IMG/VR virus record: IMGVR_UViG_3300042090_000890
Coordinates: 33,915 to 97,914 of that record
Reading direction: 5' to 3' (one strand)
DNA length: 64,000 bases
Source: a virus
A program made the position numbers and the translations under genes. Of this stretch, positions 26,301 to 34,284 are shown in pieces (position 1 is the stretch's first letter; every line of letters starts with the position of its first letter). The notes beneath the pieces are model-generated. The model was not told the origin of the DNA. It was given only the letters and a program-made list of their open reading frames with translations, and made no database searches.

Positions 26301-26757
26301 CATGCAAGTTACCTTGCAGCCGAGAATAGAGTCAGATTACACAGGTTTATCCGCACACATGCTCGATCGCATGTCTCCGTACGCGATCTTCGCTTCCAAC
26401 AGAATGAAAAGCCAGACGGCCAATGCCTACCTCGCGTACATGGACTTCATCATGGAAGACCTGATCCGGCAAGACGAAAAGGCGCCGGTCATGAACACAT
26501 TCGAAATGATGTTTCGCATCGAAAGCGCTTCAAGGCGGCTCCCAAAGAGAGAGTACGGGGTCAAAGACACGTTCAGCGGCAGGATGCGAGCGGACATCGA
26601 AGCGAGACGCTTCGCTTTGGAACACACGTTCGATCTGGCCATCTCCTACCGACGTTTTGAAGGATGCGTGCCGTTCTCGCACGACGAGGAAACGTTGAAA
26701 AGATTCCGCAATCAGACGATTGTGTCTCATCTTAAGTCACTATCCGAGAATCTTTGA
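26293..26757 (+). CDS. Hypothetical protein with a GTG start
   Basis: 154 residues. I prefer the GTG at 26293 because GAGGAG (26282-26287) lies 5 nt upstream; ATG 26302 is the alternative. Mostly helical and Met/Arg-rich, with no recognised motif. The stop overlaps the TTGACA of the next promoter, so the operon ends here and a new one begins. Confidence 0.65.
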   Translation: MLNMQVTLQPRIESDYTGLSAHMLDRMSPYAIFASNRMKSQTANAYLAYMDFIMEDLIRQDEKAPVMNTFEMMFRIESASRRLPKREYGVKDTFSGRMRADIEARRFALEHTFDLAISYRRFEGCVPFSHDEETLKRFRNQTIVSHLKSLSENL

Positions 26758-26782
26758 CACCTGACCATAAGTTCGATATACT
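26754..26782 (+). promoter_or_regulatory. Near-consensus sigma-70 promoter
   Basis: TTGACA (26754-26759), 17-nt spacer, TATACT (26777-26782). The best host-type promoter in the window. GGAGG at 26792-26796 serves the ATG at 26802. It probably drives the operon through the DNA ligase and exonuclease. Confidence 0.85.
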
Positions 26783-26801
26783 GATTCAAATGGAGGAACT
26801 T

Positions 26802-27095
26802 ATGAACACAATTTTTCAAATCGCAGTGATCGTGATCGCGGGTTATGTCGCAATCGAAATCGCCACGGCCATCTACATCTACCGGAACCGTAGGACTTTG
26901 GTCCCGCGAATACGCAGTCTTCTGCGCAGCATCCTCGGCTTGGATGTCGATCGCGTTGCAGTCGATAGCGCTCTGGACGTATTGCATCGCAAGGTCAATT
27001 ACATCGGTCGTCACACCCAGTTCGAGCGCCAGCAGCTGCGTCAGATGGGCATCTTGAAAGATGATAACGTTTTGCCCTTGCGCAGACAACAGTAA
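26802..27095 (+). CDS. Small membrane protein
   Basis: 97 residues from ATG 26802, fixed by GGAGG 5 nt upstream and by the promoter, which the longer frame from 26754 would contain. One N-terminal transmembrane helix (IFQIAVIVIAGYVAIEIATAI) is followed by a basic cytoplasmic part (YRNRRTLVPRIRSLLRS) and a helical tail. Function unknown. It is followed by another membrane-anchored small protein; both may act at the host membrane early in infection. Confidence 0.75.
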   Translation: MNTIFQIAVIVIAGYVAIEIATAIYIYRNRRTLVPRIRSLLRSILGLDVDRVAVDSALDVLHRKVNYIGRHTQFERQQLRQMGILKDDNVLPLRRQQ

Positions 27096-27123
27096 GCTGG
27101 TATCTTTCCTCTACGGAGGCAGA

Positions 27124-27615
27124 ATGTCCAAAGTCGTTGATAATGTGATCGGAGGCGTCCTAGTGGTTGTGGCACTAGGACTCATTTTTTCGATGCAGCT
27201 TGATCTAGTCAATCGAGGTGCGTATTCGGCACCGACTCCGTCTGCAACGCCTACCATTTCACAAGTGGAACAAGTTCTGTTGGACGCGATGCACCACACG
27301 ACGGATGCTGAAGCAATCATCGCTGGATGCTCTTCCGCTGCCTTACGCGACGATCGCCTCGCAGCGGGACAACTACGCACCAACGGTCAGCTGTGCGTTC
27401 ATCTGACCGGCACGTTACAGCTTAAAACGTATCTTGGTTTGAATGGTACATGTCAGACCAAGGATTACCAATGCATGTTTGCGTCCGGCGTGGCATTTGT
27501 GTTGGTGTACACGCGCAACGTGCCGCAGAACGCCGAAGAGATGAAGGCCTTGGAAGGCCAGATCGATTTTGATTACAAAAGTTGGCTTGAAAACAGAAAA
27601 CGAAAGGATCAATAA
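27124..27615 (+). CDS. Membrane-anchored protein with Cys-containing outer domain
   Basis: 163 residues from ATG 27124 (GGAGG upstream). Residues about 8-24 are one transmembrane helix (VIGGVLVVVALGLIFSM). A Pro/Thr/Ser linker leads to a domain with four cysteines (AGCSS, QLCVH, GTCQ, YQCMF). The paired cysteines suggest disulphides in the periplasm, although orientation is inferred. The C-terminus is charged helix. No family recognised. Confidence 0.7.
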   Translation: MSKVVDNVIGGVLVVVALGLIFSMQLDLVNRGAYSAPTPSATPTISQVEQVLLDAMHHTTDAEAIIAGCSSAALRDDRLAAGQLRTNGQLCVHLTGTLQLKTYLGLNGTCQTKDYQCMFASGVAFVLVYTRNVPQNAEEMKALEGQIDFDYKSWLENRKRKDQ

Positions 27616-28866
27616 ATGAACATGACTTCTGCGAGCACTGGCTCATTCGACAATTTGCCGACCGCCGGACAAACTCTGGTGAAAACCTTCCCGCGACTCT
27701 TCAAGAAGGCGTCCTCCGGCGCGATTCAATACTGGGACATATTCGCTCAGCAGAGTCCCGCAGGATATGGTCTTGTAGTAACCATATACGGCCAGCTTGG
27801 TACTCCGAACCCGCAGCGCACTTCCGACACCGTTTCGGAAGGTAAGAACCTCGGTAAGAAGAATGCCACGACCGCCTATGAGCAGGCCATCAAGCAAGCG
27901 CAAGGTAAATGGGAAAAACAGAAAAAGAACAAGGGTTACGTCGACACCGAAGAGGCCGCTCGCGCCGAGTTGGTCGATAGCACCGTCGGCGGCGGAACGT
28001 GGCCGATGCTGGCCGAGAAGTACCGCGATTATGCCAAGAAAGTGGCGTGGCCATGCTTCGTTCAGCCGAAGCTGAACGGGCACCGTTGCATTGCTACCGT
28101 AGTCGGCGGCAAAGCAACTCTTTGGAGCCGCAAGCGCAAGCCCATCACCTCGATGCCTCACATCATCGCTGAGCTGGAAGCGAACTTCACCGACGCTATC
28201 TTGGACGGCGAGCTATACAATCAGGAAATCGGCCAGACGTCGCCGGATTATACCGGTCCGAAAACGCCCGATGCAATGACGCTCCAAGAACTAAGCGGAT
28301 TGGTCCGCTCGAAGGTTCCGAAAGGTCGATATGAGAAAGTTCAATACCACGTGTACGATTTGGTCAACGACGGTAAGTTCGTGGACCGGTACGACCAGCT
28401 CACTTCTCTGATGTCACAAGTCAATTTCCAGATCGTCTGCCTCGTGCAAACGGGCTGGGTCAACGACGACGCCGCAGTCACGAAACTGTTCGACGAAGTC
28501 CGCTCGGCTGGATACGAGGGCCTCATGCTCCGCAATGCGGATGGCCTATACATCCAGCACCCGACCAAACGATCGAAGGATCTGCTTAAGGTCAAGAAGT
28601 TCGTAGGCGACCAAGAGTTTGAGATCATCGGCATCGAAGAGGGCAACGGTAAACTGCAAGGCCACGTCGGTTCGTTCGTCTGCAAAGCAGCAAACGGAAA
28701 CGTGTTCAAAGCAAAACTGGAAGGCGAATACTCTTTCCTTAAAGAGTGTTTCGAAGACCATTCGCTGTGGGAAGGAAAGATGTTGACGGTCGAGTATTCG
28801 GAGCTGACACCTGAAGACCAGGTTCCGTTCCAAGGAGTCGGCAAAGACATTCGGGATAAAGAATGA
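27616..28866 (+). CDS. ATP-dependent DNA ligase with N-terminal WGR domain
   Basis: 416 residues. Residues about 35-108 match a WGR domain (YWDIF, VVTIYGQLGTP, KKNKGY), a nucleic-acid-binding module known from PARPs. The adenylation domain has motif I QPKLNGHR with K152 as the likely AMP acceptor; the usual KxDG is here KLNG. Motif III is ILDGELY (E199), motif IV EGLMLR and motif V DLLKVKKF. The C-terminal OB domain follows (QEFEIIGIEEGNGKL). It seals nicks during replication and repair. ATGA overlap with the exonuclease gene. The start has AAAGGA 8 nt upstream. Confidence 0.88.
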   Translation: MNMTSASTGSFDNLPTAGQTLVKTFPRLFKKASSGAIQYWDIFAQQSPAGYGLVVTIYGQLGTPNPQRTSDTVSEGKNLGKKNATTAYEQAIKQAQGKWEKQKKNKGYVDTEEAARAELVDSTVGGGTWPMLAEKYRDYAKKVAWPCFVQPKLNGHRCIATVVGGKATLWSRKRKPITSMPHIIAELEANFTDAILDGELYNQEIGQTSPDYTGPKTPDAMTLQELSGLVRSKVPKGRYEKVQYHVYDLVNDGKFVDRYDQLTSLMSQVNFQIVCLVQTGWVNDDAAVTKLFDEVRSAGYEGLMLRNADGLYIQHPTKRSKDLLKVKKFVGDQEFEIIGIEEGNGKLQGHVGSFVCKAANGNVFKAKLEGEYSFLKECFEDHSLWEGKMLTVEYSELTPEDQVPFQGVGKDIRDKE

Positions 28867-29441
28867 GCAAATTTCTCGGTTACGACACAGAAACGGGCGG
28901 CCTGTTCGCCCGCGAACACAGCCTGCTGACGCTCTACATGGCGTCGGCGGTTCTCGAATTCGGCAAGTTCCGGGTCATCCGCGACCTGGACTTGAAAATC
29001 AAGCCGAACGAGGACGAGGCGTACTGCGTCACAGCTGGCGCACTGTCCGTCAACAAGATCGATCTTGTCAAGCACGACAAAGAAGCGATCACGATCGATG
29101 CCGCAGCCGAGAAGGTCTATTACTTCTTGAAGGAAGAATCGGAAGATGGTCGGAACAAGCTGGTCCGGATGGGGCAGAACGAACCTTTCGACAAAGACTT
29201 TCTGATCAACCATCTGCTCAAAGAGAAGATTTTACGGTTGTTCACCGATTACCACACCCGCGACACGGCGGTTGTGGCTGGTTTCCTCAAAGACAAAGGC
29301 CTTTTGCCCGGCAATGCCAGTATCAGTTTGAAAAATCTCGCAAAGGCCATGGGTATTTCCGTCCCAGATTCGGACTGGCATACCGCAAAAGGAGACGTTC
29401 ATACGATGTTCAAAGTCTATGAGAGGTTCCTAACTCTATGA
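28863..29441 (+). CDS. DnaQ-like 3'-5' exonuclease (DEDDh type)
   Basis: 192 residues. The DEDD fold is shown by YDTETGG (D8, E10) near the start, a central NEPFDKDFL (Exo II Asp) and a late HTAKGDVHT (Exo III His and Asp). It would trim single-stranded DNA or RNA ends. Coupled by ATGA to the ligase, so a repair or replication role is likely. A hairpin at 29456-29480 follows the stop. Confidence 0.85.
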   Translation: MSKFLGYDTETGGLFAREHSLLTLYMASAVLEFGKFRVIRDLDLKIKPNEDEAYCVTAGALSVNKIDLVKHDKEAITIDAAAEKVYYFLKEESEDGRNKLVRMGQNEPFDKDFLINHLLKEKILRLFTDYHTRDTAVVAGFLKDKGLLPGNASISLKNLAKAMGISVPDSDWHTAKGDVHTMFKVYERFLTL

Positions 29442-29455
29442 AATAGCTGGCGTAT

Positions 29456-29480
29456 CGCATATCATGATTTGTAATATGCG
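29456..29480. other. Inverted repeat after the exonuclease gene
   Basis: CGCATAT (29456-29462) pairs with ATATGCG (29474-29480) over an 11-nt loop, followed by AATCTCATTTTA. It may be a weak terminator; the T run is poor. Confidence 0.4.
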
Positions 29481-29497
29481 AATCTCATTTTAGCGTA

Positions 29498-29526
29498 TTG
29501 CTATCCCGCCAGGTGTTTGGTATCCT
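29498..29526 (+). promoter_or_regulatory. Candidate promoter for the DUF932 gene
   Basis: TTGCTA (29498-29503), 17-nt spacer, TATCCT (29521-29526), with TGG directly before the -10 (extended -10). A short hairpin, GTATTG/CAATAC (29528-29546), lies in the predicted leader just before the AAGGAG ribosome site. Confidence 0.55.
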
Positions 29527-29562
29527 GGTATTGTTCAACACAATACTTTTAAGGAGTATCAA

Positions 29563-30528
29563 ATGTCACATGCAGTCGAAAATATGTTCTCGGTCAAGCA
29601 AGTTCCCTGGCACAACCTGGGCAAGATCATACAGGACGCTCCCACCATCGAAGAAGGAATAAAGCTGGCCGGACTCAACTGGGAAGTGGCAATGCAACCG
29701 ACCTACCTCAAGGACGGTCGCAAGTTGGCCAGCCAGGCTGTGATCCGCACGTCGGACAACACCGTCCTCGGCGAAGTTGGTTCGAAGTACCATCCCCTCC
29801 AGAATTCCAAGGCATTCGAATTTTTCGAAGAATTCGTTCAGTCGGGCGAAGTCTCGCTTGAGACTGCCGGGTCTTTGGACAACGGCAAGAAAATCTGGGT
29901 TCTCGCCCAGCTGAACCGTTCTCCGATCGAAGTCGCCGCTGGCGATGAAGTCCGCAAGTATTTGTTGCTCACGAACCGTCACGACGGCGTGGCCTCTGCA
30001 ATGGTCGGTTTCGCACCGATCCGGGTCGTCTGTGCAAACACTTTGGCAGCTGCCATCGGCGCAACTGATTCCGCTCTCCTCCGGGTTCGCCACACCAAAG
30101 GCATTGAGCTTGGCCTTGAGAGAATCAAAGAGATGGTCAACGTCGCCAACGCTCAGTTTGAGTCGACTGGCGAAGCCTTCAAAGCTATGGCACGTTGCGG
30201 CGTGTCGACGGCTGATCTCAAGAAATACGTCCAGATCGTCTTCTACCCGCAGGTCACTGAGGAAACGATCACTTCTCGTCAGCAGACTCGCCTCGATGCG
30301 ATCACTGCAGACATCACCAAGTTGTTCGAGTCTGGCTACGGCAACAGCATGCCGAGCGTTAACGGCTCGATGTGGGCACTCTATAACGGAGTCACCCAGT
30401 ACTTGTCCTACAACGTCAAAGACAATGCGAACGATCGCATGGACAGCCTCTGGTTCGGAACGAACAAAGCAACGAATGCTCGTGCGATGTCCGTAGCCGT
30501 GAAAATGTCTGCAGGAGGTGCAGTATGA
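29563..30528 (+). CDS. DUF932 / phage-plasmid-like protein (TIGR03299 type)
   Basis: 321 residues. The N-terminus has VPWHNLG, and the body has the DUF932 pattern (KYHPLQNSKAFEFF, LLLTNRHDGVASAM, PIRVVCANTLAAA). The family is widespread in phages and plasmids and its biochemical role is unknown. The promoter at 29498, a leader hairpin and AAGGAG make it the head of a short operon with the next gene. The stop overlaps that gene by 4 nt. Confidence 0.8.
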   Translation: MSHAVENMFSVKQVPWHNLGKIIQDAPTIEEGIKLAGLNWEVAMQPTYLKDGRKLASQAVIRTSDNTVLGEVGSKYHPLQNSKAFEFFEEFVQSGEVSLETAGSLDNGKKIWVLAQLNRSPIEVAAGDEVRKYLLLTNRHDGVASAMVGFAPIRVVCANTLAAAIGATDSALLRVRHTKGIELGLERIKEMVNVANAQFESTGEAFKAMARCGVSTADLKKYVQIVFYPQVTEETITSRQQTRLDAITADITKLFESGYGNSMPSVNGSMWALYNGVTQYLSYNVKDNANDRMDSLWFGTNKATNARAMSVAVKMSAGGAV

Positions 30529-30830
30529 AACATGCAAAGTACAACCAGTTCGTTGAAGGAAAGTTGATCGTGAACCATGACCTGGTACAAGTGATCCAAG
30601 CCGAAAACGGCATGTACCGGACCTTTATCGTGATGGAAAAAGGCGGCGTGATCGAACACGCCCCGTTCCCTGGCAATCCGCAAGGCCTCATCGGCGCGAT
30701 GAACCTCGCGACCGAGTGCATCGCGGGCAAAGTGTGGCTGCAAAGCGTACACTCCGCAGCTCCGGGCTGGACTGCACCGGTTGCGCAGATGCTCAACCCG
30801 GCACCGGCCAAGACTGGTAGAGTAGTTTAA
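30525..30830 (+). CDS. Hypothetical protein downstream of DUF932
   Basis: 101 residues, ATGA-coupled to the DUF932 gene. Beta-rich N-terminus (KLIVNHDLVQVIQAENG, FIVMEKGGVIEHAPFP) and a Pro/Ala-rich end. No family recognised. It ends just before the terminator at 30844. Confidence 0.7.
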   Translation: MKHAKYNQFVEGKLIVNHDLVQVIQAENGMYRTFIVMEKGGVIEHAPFPGNPQGLIGAMNLATECIAGKVWLQSVHSAAPGWTAPVAQMLNPAPAKTGRVV

Positions 30831-30843
30831 TCGAGTAGTTAGG

Positions 30844-30867
30844 CGGGCTGGCTTTCCAGCCCGTTTT
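30844..30867 (+). terminator. Rho-independent terminator
   Basis: Stem CGGGCTGG (30844-30851) with CCAGCCCG (30856-30863), loop CTTT, then TTTT. It ends the DUF932 operon and sits directly before the TATAAT of the ClpP gene. Confidence 0.9.
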
Positions 30868-30871
30868 GATT

Positions 30872-30877
30872 TATAAT
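30872..30877 (+). promoter_or_regulatory. TATAAT -10 box for the ClpP operon
   Basis: A perfect -10 right after the terminator T run and 9 nt before the ATG at 30887. A start site at the usual distance would leave almost no leader. No good -35 is seen because the region is occupied by the terminator stem. Confidence 0.45.
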
Positions 30878-30886
30878 GGGGCAACT

Positions 30887-31498
30887 ATGAGCAAGAAGTT
30901 CGTCAAAGATGAGATCGACCGTTTCCACGACTACAGTATCTATTTGCCAAACCGCACCATCTTCATGGGCAGCGAAGAAAACTCGCAAGAGCACGGCGAA
31001 TCGGGTACCGACGGTGGTATGGCCGAACGATTCGTCAAGAATATCCACATCCTCGAATCTTTAAGCGAGGACCCGATCACGATCATCATGAACAACATCG
31101 GCGGAGACGAGTACCACGGCTTTGCGATCTACGATGCCATAAAAGCGTGCAAGTCGCACGTCACCGTGAAAGTGCTCGGACATGCCATGTCTATGGGATC
31201 GATCATTTTACAAGCAGCGGACGATCGCGTAATGGCGCCCACCTCTCGCCAGATGATCCACTACGGCACCTGGTCATTCTGCGGGCATGCTAAGACTGCC
31301 GAGAAGATCGCCGAGGAAGGCAAGAAAATCAACACCTGGATGGAGAACATGTACCTCGATCGAATTAAGGTGAAAGTTCCGGATTTTTCTCTTGCAAAAC
31401 TTCGGAAGATGCTGGATCATGACACATTCTTGACAGCGCGTGACTCTGTTAATCTCGGTCTCGCTGACAAGGTACTCGGAGACGAGGAGAGCGATTGA
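30887..31498 (+). CDS. ClpP-like serine protease, copy 1
   Basis: 203 residues from ATG 30887; the track-length frame from 30866 would start inside the terminator. Has the ClpP fold order: IIMNNIGGDEYHG, then LGHAMSMGSIIL with nucleophile S102, then MIHYG with H125. Such enzymes form barrel peptidases. The phage has a separate prohead protease, so this one probably acts in host takeover or in processing other proteins. The C-terminus matches ClpP (LTARDSVNLGLADKVL). First gene of a four-gene cassette that ends with a second ClpP homologue. Confidence 0.85.
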   Translation: MSKKFVKDEIDRFHDYSIYLPNRTIFMGSEENSQEHGESGTDGGMAERFVKNIHILESLSEDPITIIMNNIGGDEYHGFAIYDAIKACKSHVTVKVLGHAMSMGSIILQAADDRVMAPTSRQMIHYGTWSFCGHAKTAEKIAEEGKKINTWMENMYLDRIKVKVPDFSLAKLRKMLDHDTFLTARDSVNLGLADKVLGDEESD

Positions 31499-31752
31499 CG
31501 CCTACGGAAAAGTTCAAGTTATTCAAGGCTGGCACGTATCTAAACGGTGGGTTCGTCGGCATTAATTTGATTCTTATCCTGGGTACGGTCAACGCGCAGA
31601 TTCCCGTCCCGATAGACATTCTGTTCTTGACCGGCGCGGCGTGTGCAGCTTGGTATGCCTGCGAAGACGGAGCCGAGTACGTGATGAAGAAATACAACCT
31701 CGACAAAAAGGGCAATCCCAAAAGGAAAGACGATGGTCAAAGTCAAAGTTGA
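31495..31752 (+). CDS. Small membrane protein between two ClpP genes
   Basis: 85 residues with a TTG start that overlaps the ClpP stop by 4 nt; GAGGAG lies about 5 nt upstream. Two hydrophobic segments (GGFVGINLILILGTV and IDILFLTGAACAAWYA) and a Lys-rich C-terminal tail. Function unknown. Its position suggests it could tether or regulate the proteases. Confidence 0.65.
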   Translation: MTPTEKFKLFKAGTYLNGGFVGINLILILGTVNAQIPVPIDILFLTGAACAAWYACEDGAEYVMKKYNLDKKGNPKRKDDGQSQS

Positions 31753-32080
31753 GAATTCCCGCATCTATCGTTTCATGGTCGCGTTCGAAGGACGCTGGTC
31801 TCCGGCTAACGAAGTCTTCCCGATTGAAACCGCCGAAGGTCAACTGGTCGGCAGCTTTGTTATCGTGGAAGGCCCAGCTTGGAAATGCTTCCTGTCCGGT
31901 ATCGGATACGCGGAATCCTTGTTCCTCGGATCGGACACGCCGCCCTACATCACACCGGTTATCACGGAAGGTCACCCGACAGAAGTCACTTCCGGCGCCG
32001 TCGAGAAGCTAGTTGTGTCTGCCAAGGCGATCAACGATGAATCGAAACGCATCAGCGTGGAAGAAGGACGAGATGAATAA
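31733..32080 (+). CDS. Hypothetical protein
   Basis: 115 residues, overlapping the membrane protein gene by 20 nt and the second ClpP gene by 8 nt. Beta-rich N-terminal half (KVKVENSRIYRFMVAFEG, LVGSFVIVEGPAWKCF) and a charged C-terminus. No family recognised. Confidence 0.65.
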   Translation: MVKVKVENSRIYRFMVAFEGRWSPANEVFPIETAEGQLVGSFVIVEGPAWKCFLSGIGYAESLFLGSDTPPYITPVITEGHPTEVTSGAVEKLVVSAKAINDESKRISVEEGRDE

Positions 32081-32759
32081 AAAGAAGGTGTCCGGCCCGC
32101 CCGATCTCGGCATGCTAGGTCTCCTGGCCGGTATGAGCGAAACGAAGGTGGTTTGGGTCACTGACTTTGACTCCGAAGCTGTCATCCGATTTTACGACAA
32201 GTTCATGCAGCTTGAACAGGACGAAGAAGTGCAGATCATTCCAGTGTTCATCAACAGTTACGGCGGCGACGTGCATGCGCTCCTCGCCATGCGCGACATG
32301 ATCAAGTCCTCGCACAAGCCGGTCGCGACCATAGCGGTCGGAATGGCAATGTCCTGCGGAGCCTCGCTGCTCGCCGCCGGTACGAAGGATTACCGCTTCG
32401 CAGCGCCGGACGCCCAGATCCTGATTCACCAGGTGTCCGGCATCGCGCCCGGCAAAGCTGACGACATCGTGGAATACGCCAAGGTGACCGCCGAACTGAA
32501 CAAGACCATGTTCCGGAACCTGGCTACTGACTGCGGTCGTCCCCTCGAAGAGTTCGAAGAAGAGATCCACAAGAAAAAGAACGTCGACTGGACTCTCAAG
32601 GTCGGCGCCGCCAAGCGCTGGGGTCTAATCGATCACGTGGGCATACCGCGCCCGCAACATCACCCTCCGACCATGTTCATTGGACAACAGATGGCCTTCG
32701 ATGCCGCCAGAGCGCTGCACGAAGCGTCTAAGTCCGCGAAAAGACGTAAGAAGAGATAA
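32073..32759 (+). CDS. ClpP-like serine protease, copy 2
   Basis: 228 residues from ATG 32073; the longer frame from 32013 lies inside the previous gene. ClpP pattern: INSYGGDVHALLAM, GMAMSCGASLLAAG with S94, then ILIHQVSG with H119. The C-terminus is basic (SKSAKRRKKR). It differs strongly from copy 1, so it is not a recent duplication. Two ClpP-type subunits could form one mixed barrel or separate enzymes. Confidence 0.85.
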   Translation: MNKKKVSGPPDLGMLGLLAGMSETKVVWVTDFDSEAVIRFYDKFMQLEQDEEVQIIPVFINSYGGDVHALLAMRDMIKSSHKPVATIAVGMAMSCGASLLAAGTKDYRFAAPDAQILIHQVSGIAPGKADDIVEYAKVTAELNKTMFRNLATDCGRPLEEFEEEIHKKKNVDWTLKVGAAKRWGLIDHVGIPRPQHHPPTMFIGQQMAFDAARALHEASKSAKRRKKR

Positions 32760-32769
32760 CGTCCAAGAG

Positions 32770-32778
32770 CCTAATCTT
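32770..32778 (+). promoter_or_regulatory. CCTAATCTT box, candidate late promoter
   Basis: Exact copy, 10 nt after the ClpP stop and 32 nt before the ATG at 32811. It marks the switch from the protease cassette to the neck and virion genes. Confidence 0.65.
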
Positions 32779-32810
32779 CAGTGTACAAATCCGTCCGGAG
32801 GATTACGTAT

Positions 32811-33212
32811 ATGAAGAAAATAGTTAAGCTCTTGGAAAACGTCAATGATGTCAATAACTTCTATGAAGTAGAGCAGTTCGAACACGTCAACGGAAACGCT
32901 CAAACTTTGTATTTTCGTTTGACGTCGGAGCTGTCCGGCAATTGCCATAAATATCAGCGGTGGATTCCGTCAATGTCCGCTCAATGTACAGTCACGTTCG
33001 ACAGCCTTGATTGCGCGAATGTCGTGCGCCGGGCCGCGACGATGGCATTCCCGAACGACGACCGATCGGTTTGGATGGTTCAACTCACACAGAACGACAT
33101 CATCATGGGTAACATGCGAGTGGAGCTGTACGACGGCGGTACGCGCGAGACGCTGCTTCTCGAAGGACGTTTAATTGGGTCGAGTACCGGCTCAAGTCGA
33201 TTCTACGCATAA
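32811..33212 (+). CDS. Putative virion protein
   Basis: 133 residues. Start fixed at ATG 32811 by GGAGG at 32797-32801; the frame is open from a GTG at 32781, which lies next to the late box. Beta-rich sequence with TLYFRLTSELSGNCHKYQR, ANVVRRAATMAFPNDD and VELYDGGTRETLLLEGRL. No recognised family. Being first after a late box and before neck-type genes, it is probably structural. Confidence 0.6.
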   Translation: MKKIVKLLENVNDVNNFYEVEQFEHVNGNAQTLYFRLTSELSGNCHKYQRWIPSMSAQCTVTFDSLDCANVVRRAATMAFPNDDRSVWMVQLTQNDIIMGNMRVELYDGGTRETLLLEGRLIGSSTGSSRFYA

Positions 33213-33223
33213 TTGGAGTGTAA

Positions 33224-34282
33224 ATGAACCATCACAAGAAGCCAGATTTTCCGCACAACGACGGGACTCACATCAACGCGCAGGGCGAAGTTGCCAGGAA
33301 TGAACCTGGCCCTACGTTCCCGGAGCATCAGCGCCGAAACGAACCTCAAGGTCCGATCGACTTCAAACATTCTAAGAAGCCGACAGGCGCCGTGTTCCCG
33401 GAAAGGGCATACGCAGGCGCCGGTCTGTACGACAGCCTTGAACCGGTCATCGACGGTGCTCAGATGCAACGCCGATTCCTGTTCGGGATTCCGCTGGCAT
33501 CACCTCTCACGAAAGAGAAGCTGACTGAGAAGGACTTGGAAGATTTCATCCGACGCGGTATCGCGCGGTTCGAGATTGACGCGAAGACGTCAGTGAACCT
33601 GACTGCCCGCCGTCACCGTCTGCCGTTCGACCCGAATCTTTACAACCAGCACATCTTCCTCGAAGTGCCTTTCAAGCCGATCCGCCGTGTGATACGTATG
33701 GCGATCTGCTCATCCAGCTACCTCGACTTCGGAGACGATCCGAAAGGTCTGATAGGCGCACCAGGACCGGATGGCGAGTTCGGCAATCACACCCATCGGA
33801 AGGAATTCCCGTCCGGCGGAGAGATTTACCGAATTCCGTCGCAGTGGATTGAGATGGGTAACGCCGTTCGCGGCTACCTGAACGTCAATCCGCTGACTCC
33901 AGCATTTACAGCTCTCGGAACAGCCTCGGCTACTGGCGCTGCGGGCGCAACGATACTCCAGTTCATCGGCCAGCAAGGCTGGGTACCGGCGTATTGGACG
34001 GTAGAGTGCGAGACCGGAATGATGACCGAAGACGGCCAACTTCCAGTAATCGTGAACGAAGCGATCGGCTCAGCCGCCGCTCTGTATGCGATCGACCTGC
34101 TCTTACCGCTGTTCCGTATCGCGTCGCAGTCTATGTCTGTGGACAGTTTGAGCCAGTCGGTCACCGATCGTATGATCGAATTGCTTCAAGATAAGCGCAC
34201 AACCATAGAAGCTCGGTATAAAGAGATAATCAAGCATCTTAAAGTGATGTTCGGGAACAACTTTTTCAGCACTAACGTGTAA
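33224..34282 (+). CDS. Putative neck or virion structural protein
   Basis: 352 residues with GGAGTG before the ATG. The first 60 residues are disordered and His/Pro-rich. The body has FIRRGIARFEIDAKTSVNL, RRHRLPFDPNLYNQHIFL and PFKPIRRVIRMAICSSSYL. The C-terminal part contains a Gly/Ala segment, then long helices. Position ahead of the neck-type genes suggests a connector or head-completion protein. No family recognised. Confidence 0.55.
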   Translation: MNHHKKPDFPHNDGTHINAQGEVARNEPGPTFPEHQRRNEPQGPIDFKHSKKPTGAVFPERAYAGAGLYDSLEPVIDGAQMQRRFLFGIPLASPLTKEKLTEKDLEDFIRRGIARFEIDAKTSVNLTARRHRLPFDPNLYNQHIFLEVPFKPIRRVIRMAICSSSYLDFGDDPKGLIGAPGPDGEFGNHTHRKEFPSGGEIYRIPSQWIEMGNAVRGYLNVNPLTPAFTALGTASATGAAGATILQFIGQQGWVPAYWTVECETGMMTEDGQLPVIVNEAIGSAAALYAIDLLLPLFRIASQSMSVDSLSQSVTDRMIELLQDKRTTIEARYKEIIKHLKVMFGNNFFSTNV

Positions 34283-34284
34283 CG

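Noticed and set aside
28341-30537. Long minus-strand frames of 290 and 323 codons opposite the ligase and DUF932 genes
   Set aside because: They are shadows of well-supported plus-strand genes; they have no ribosome sites and their translations look like random composition.
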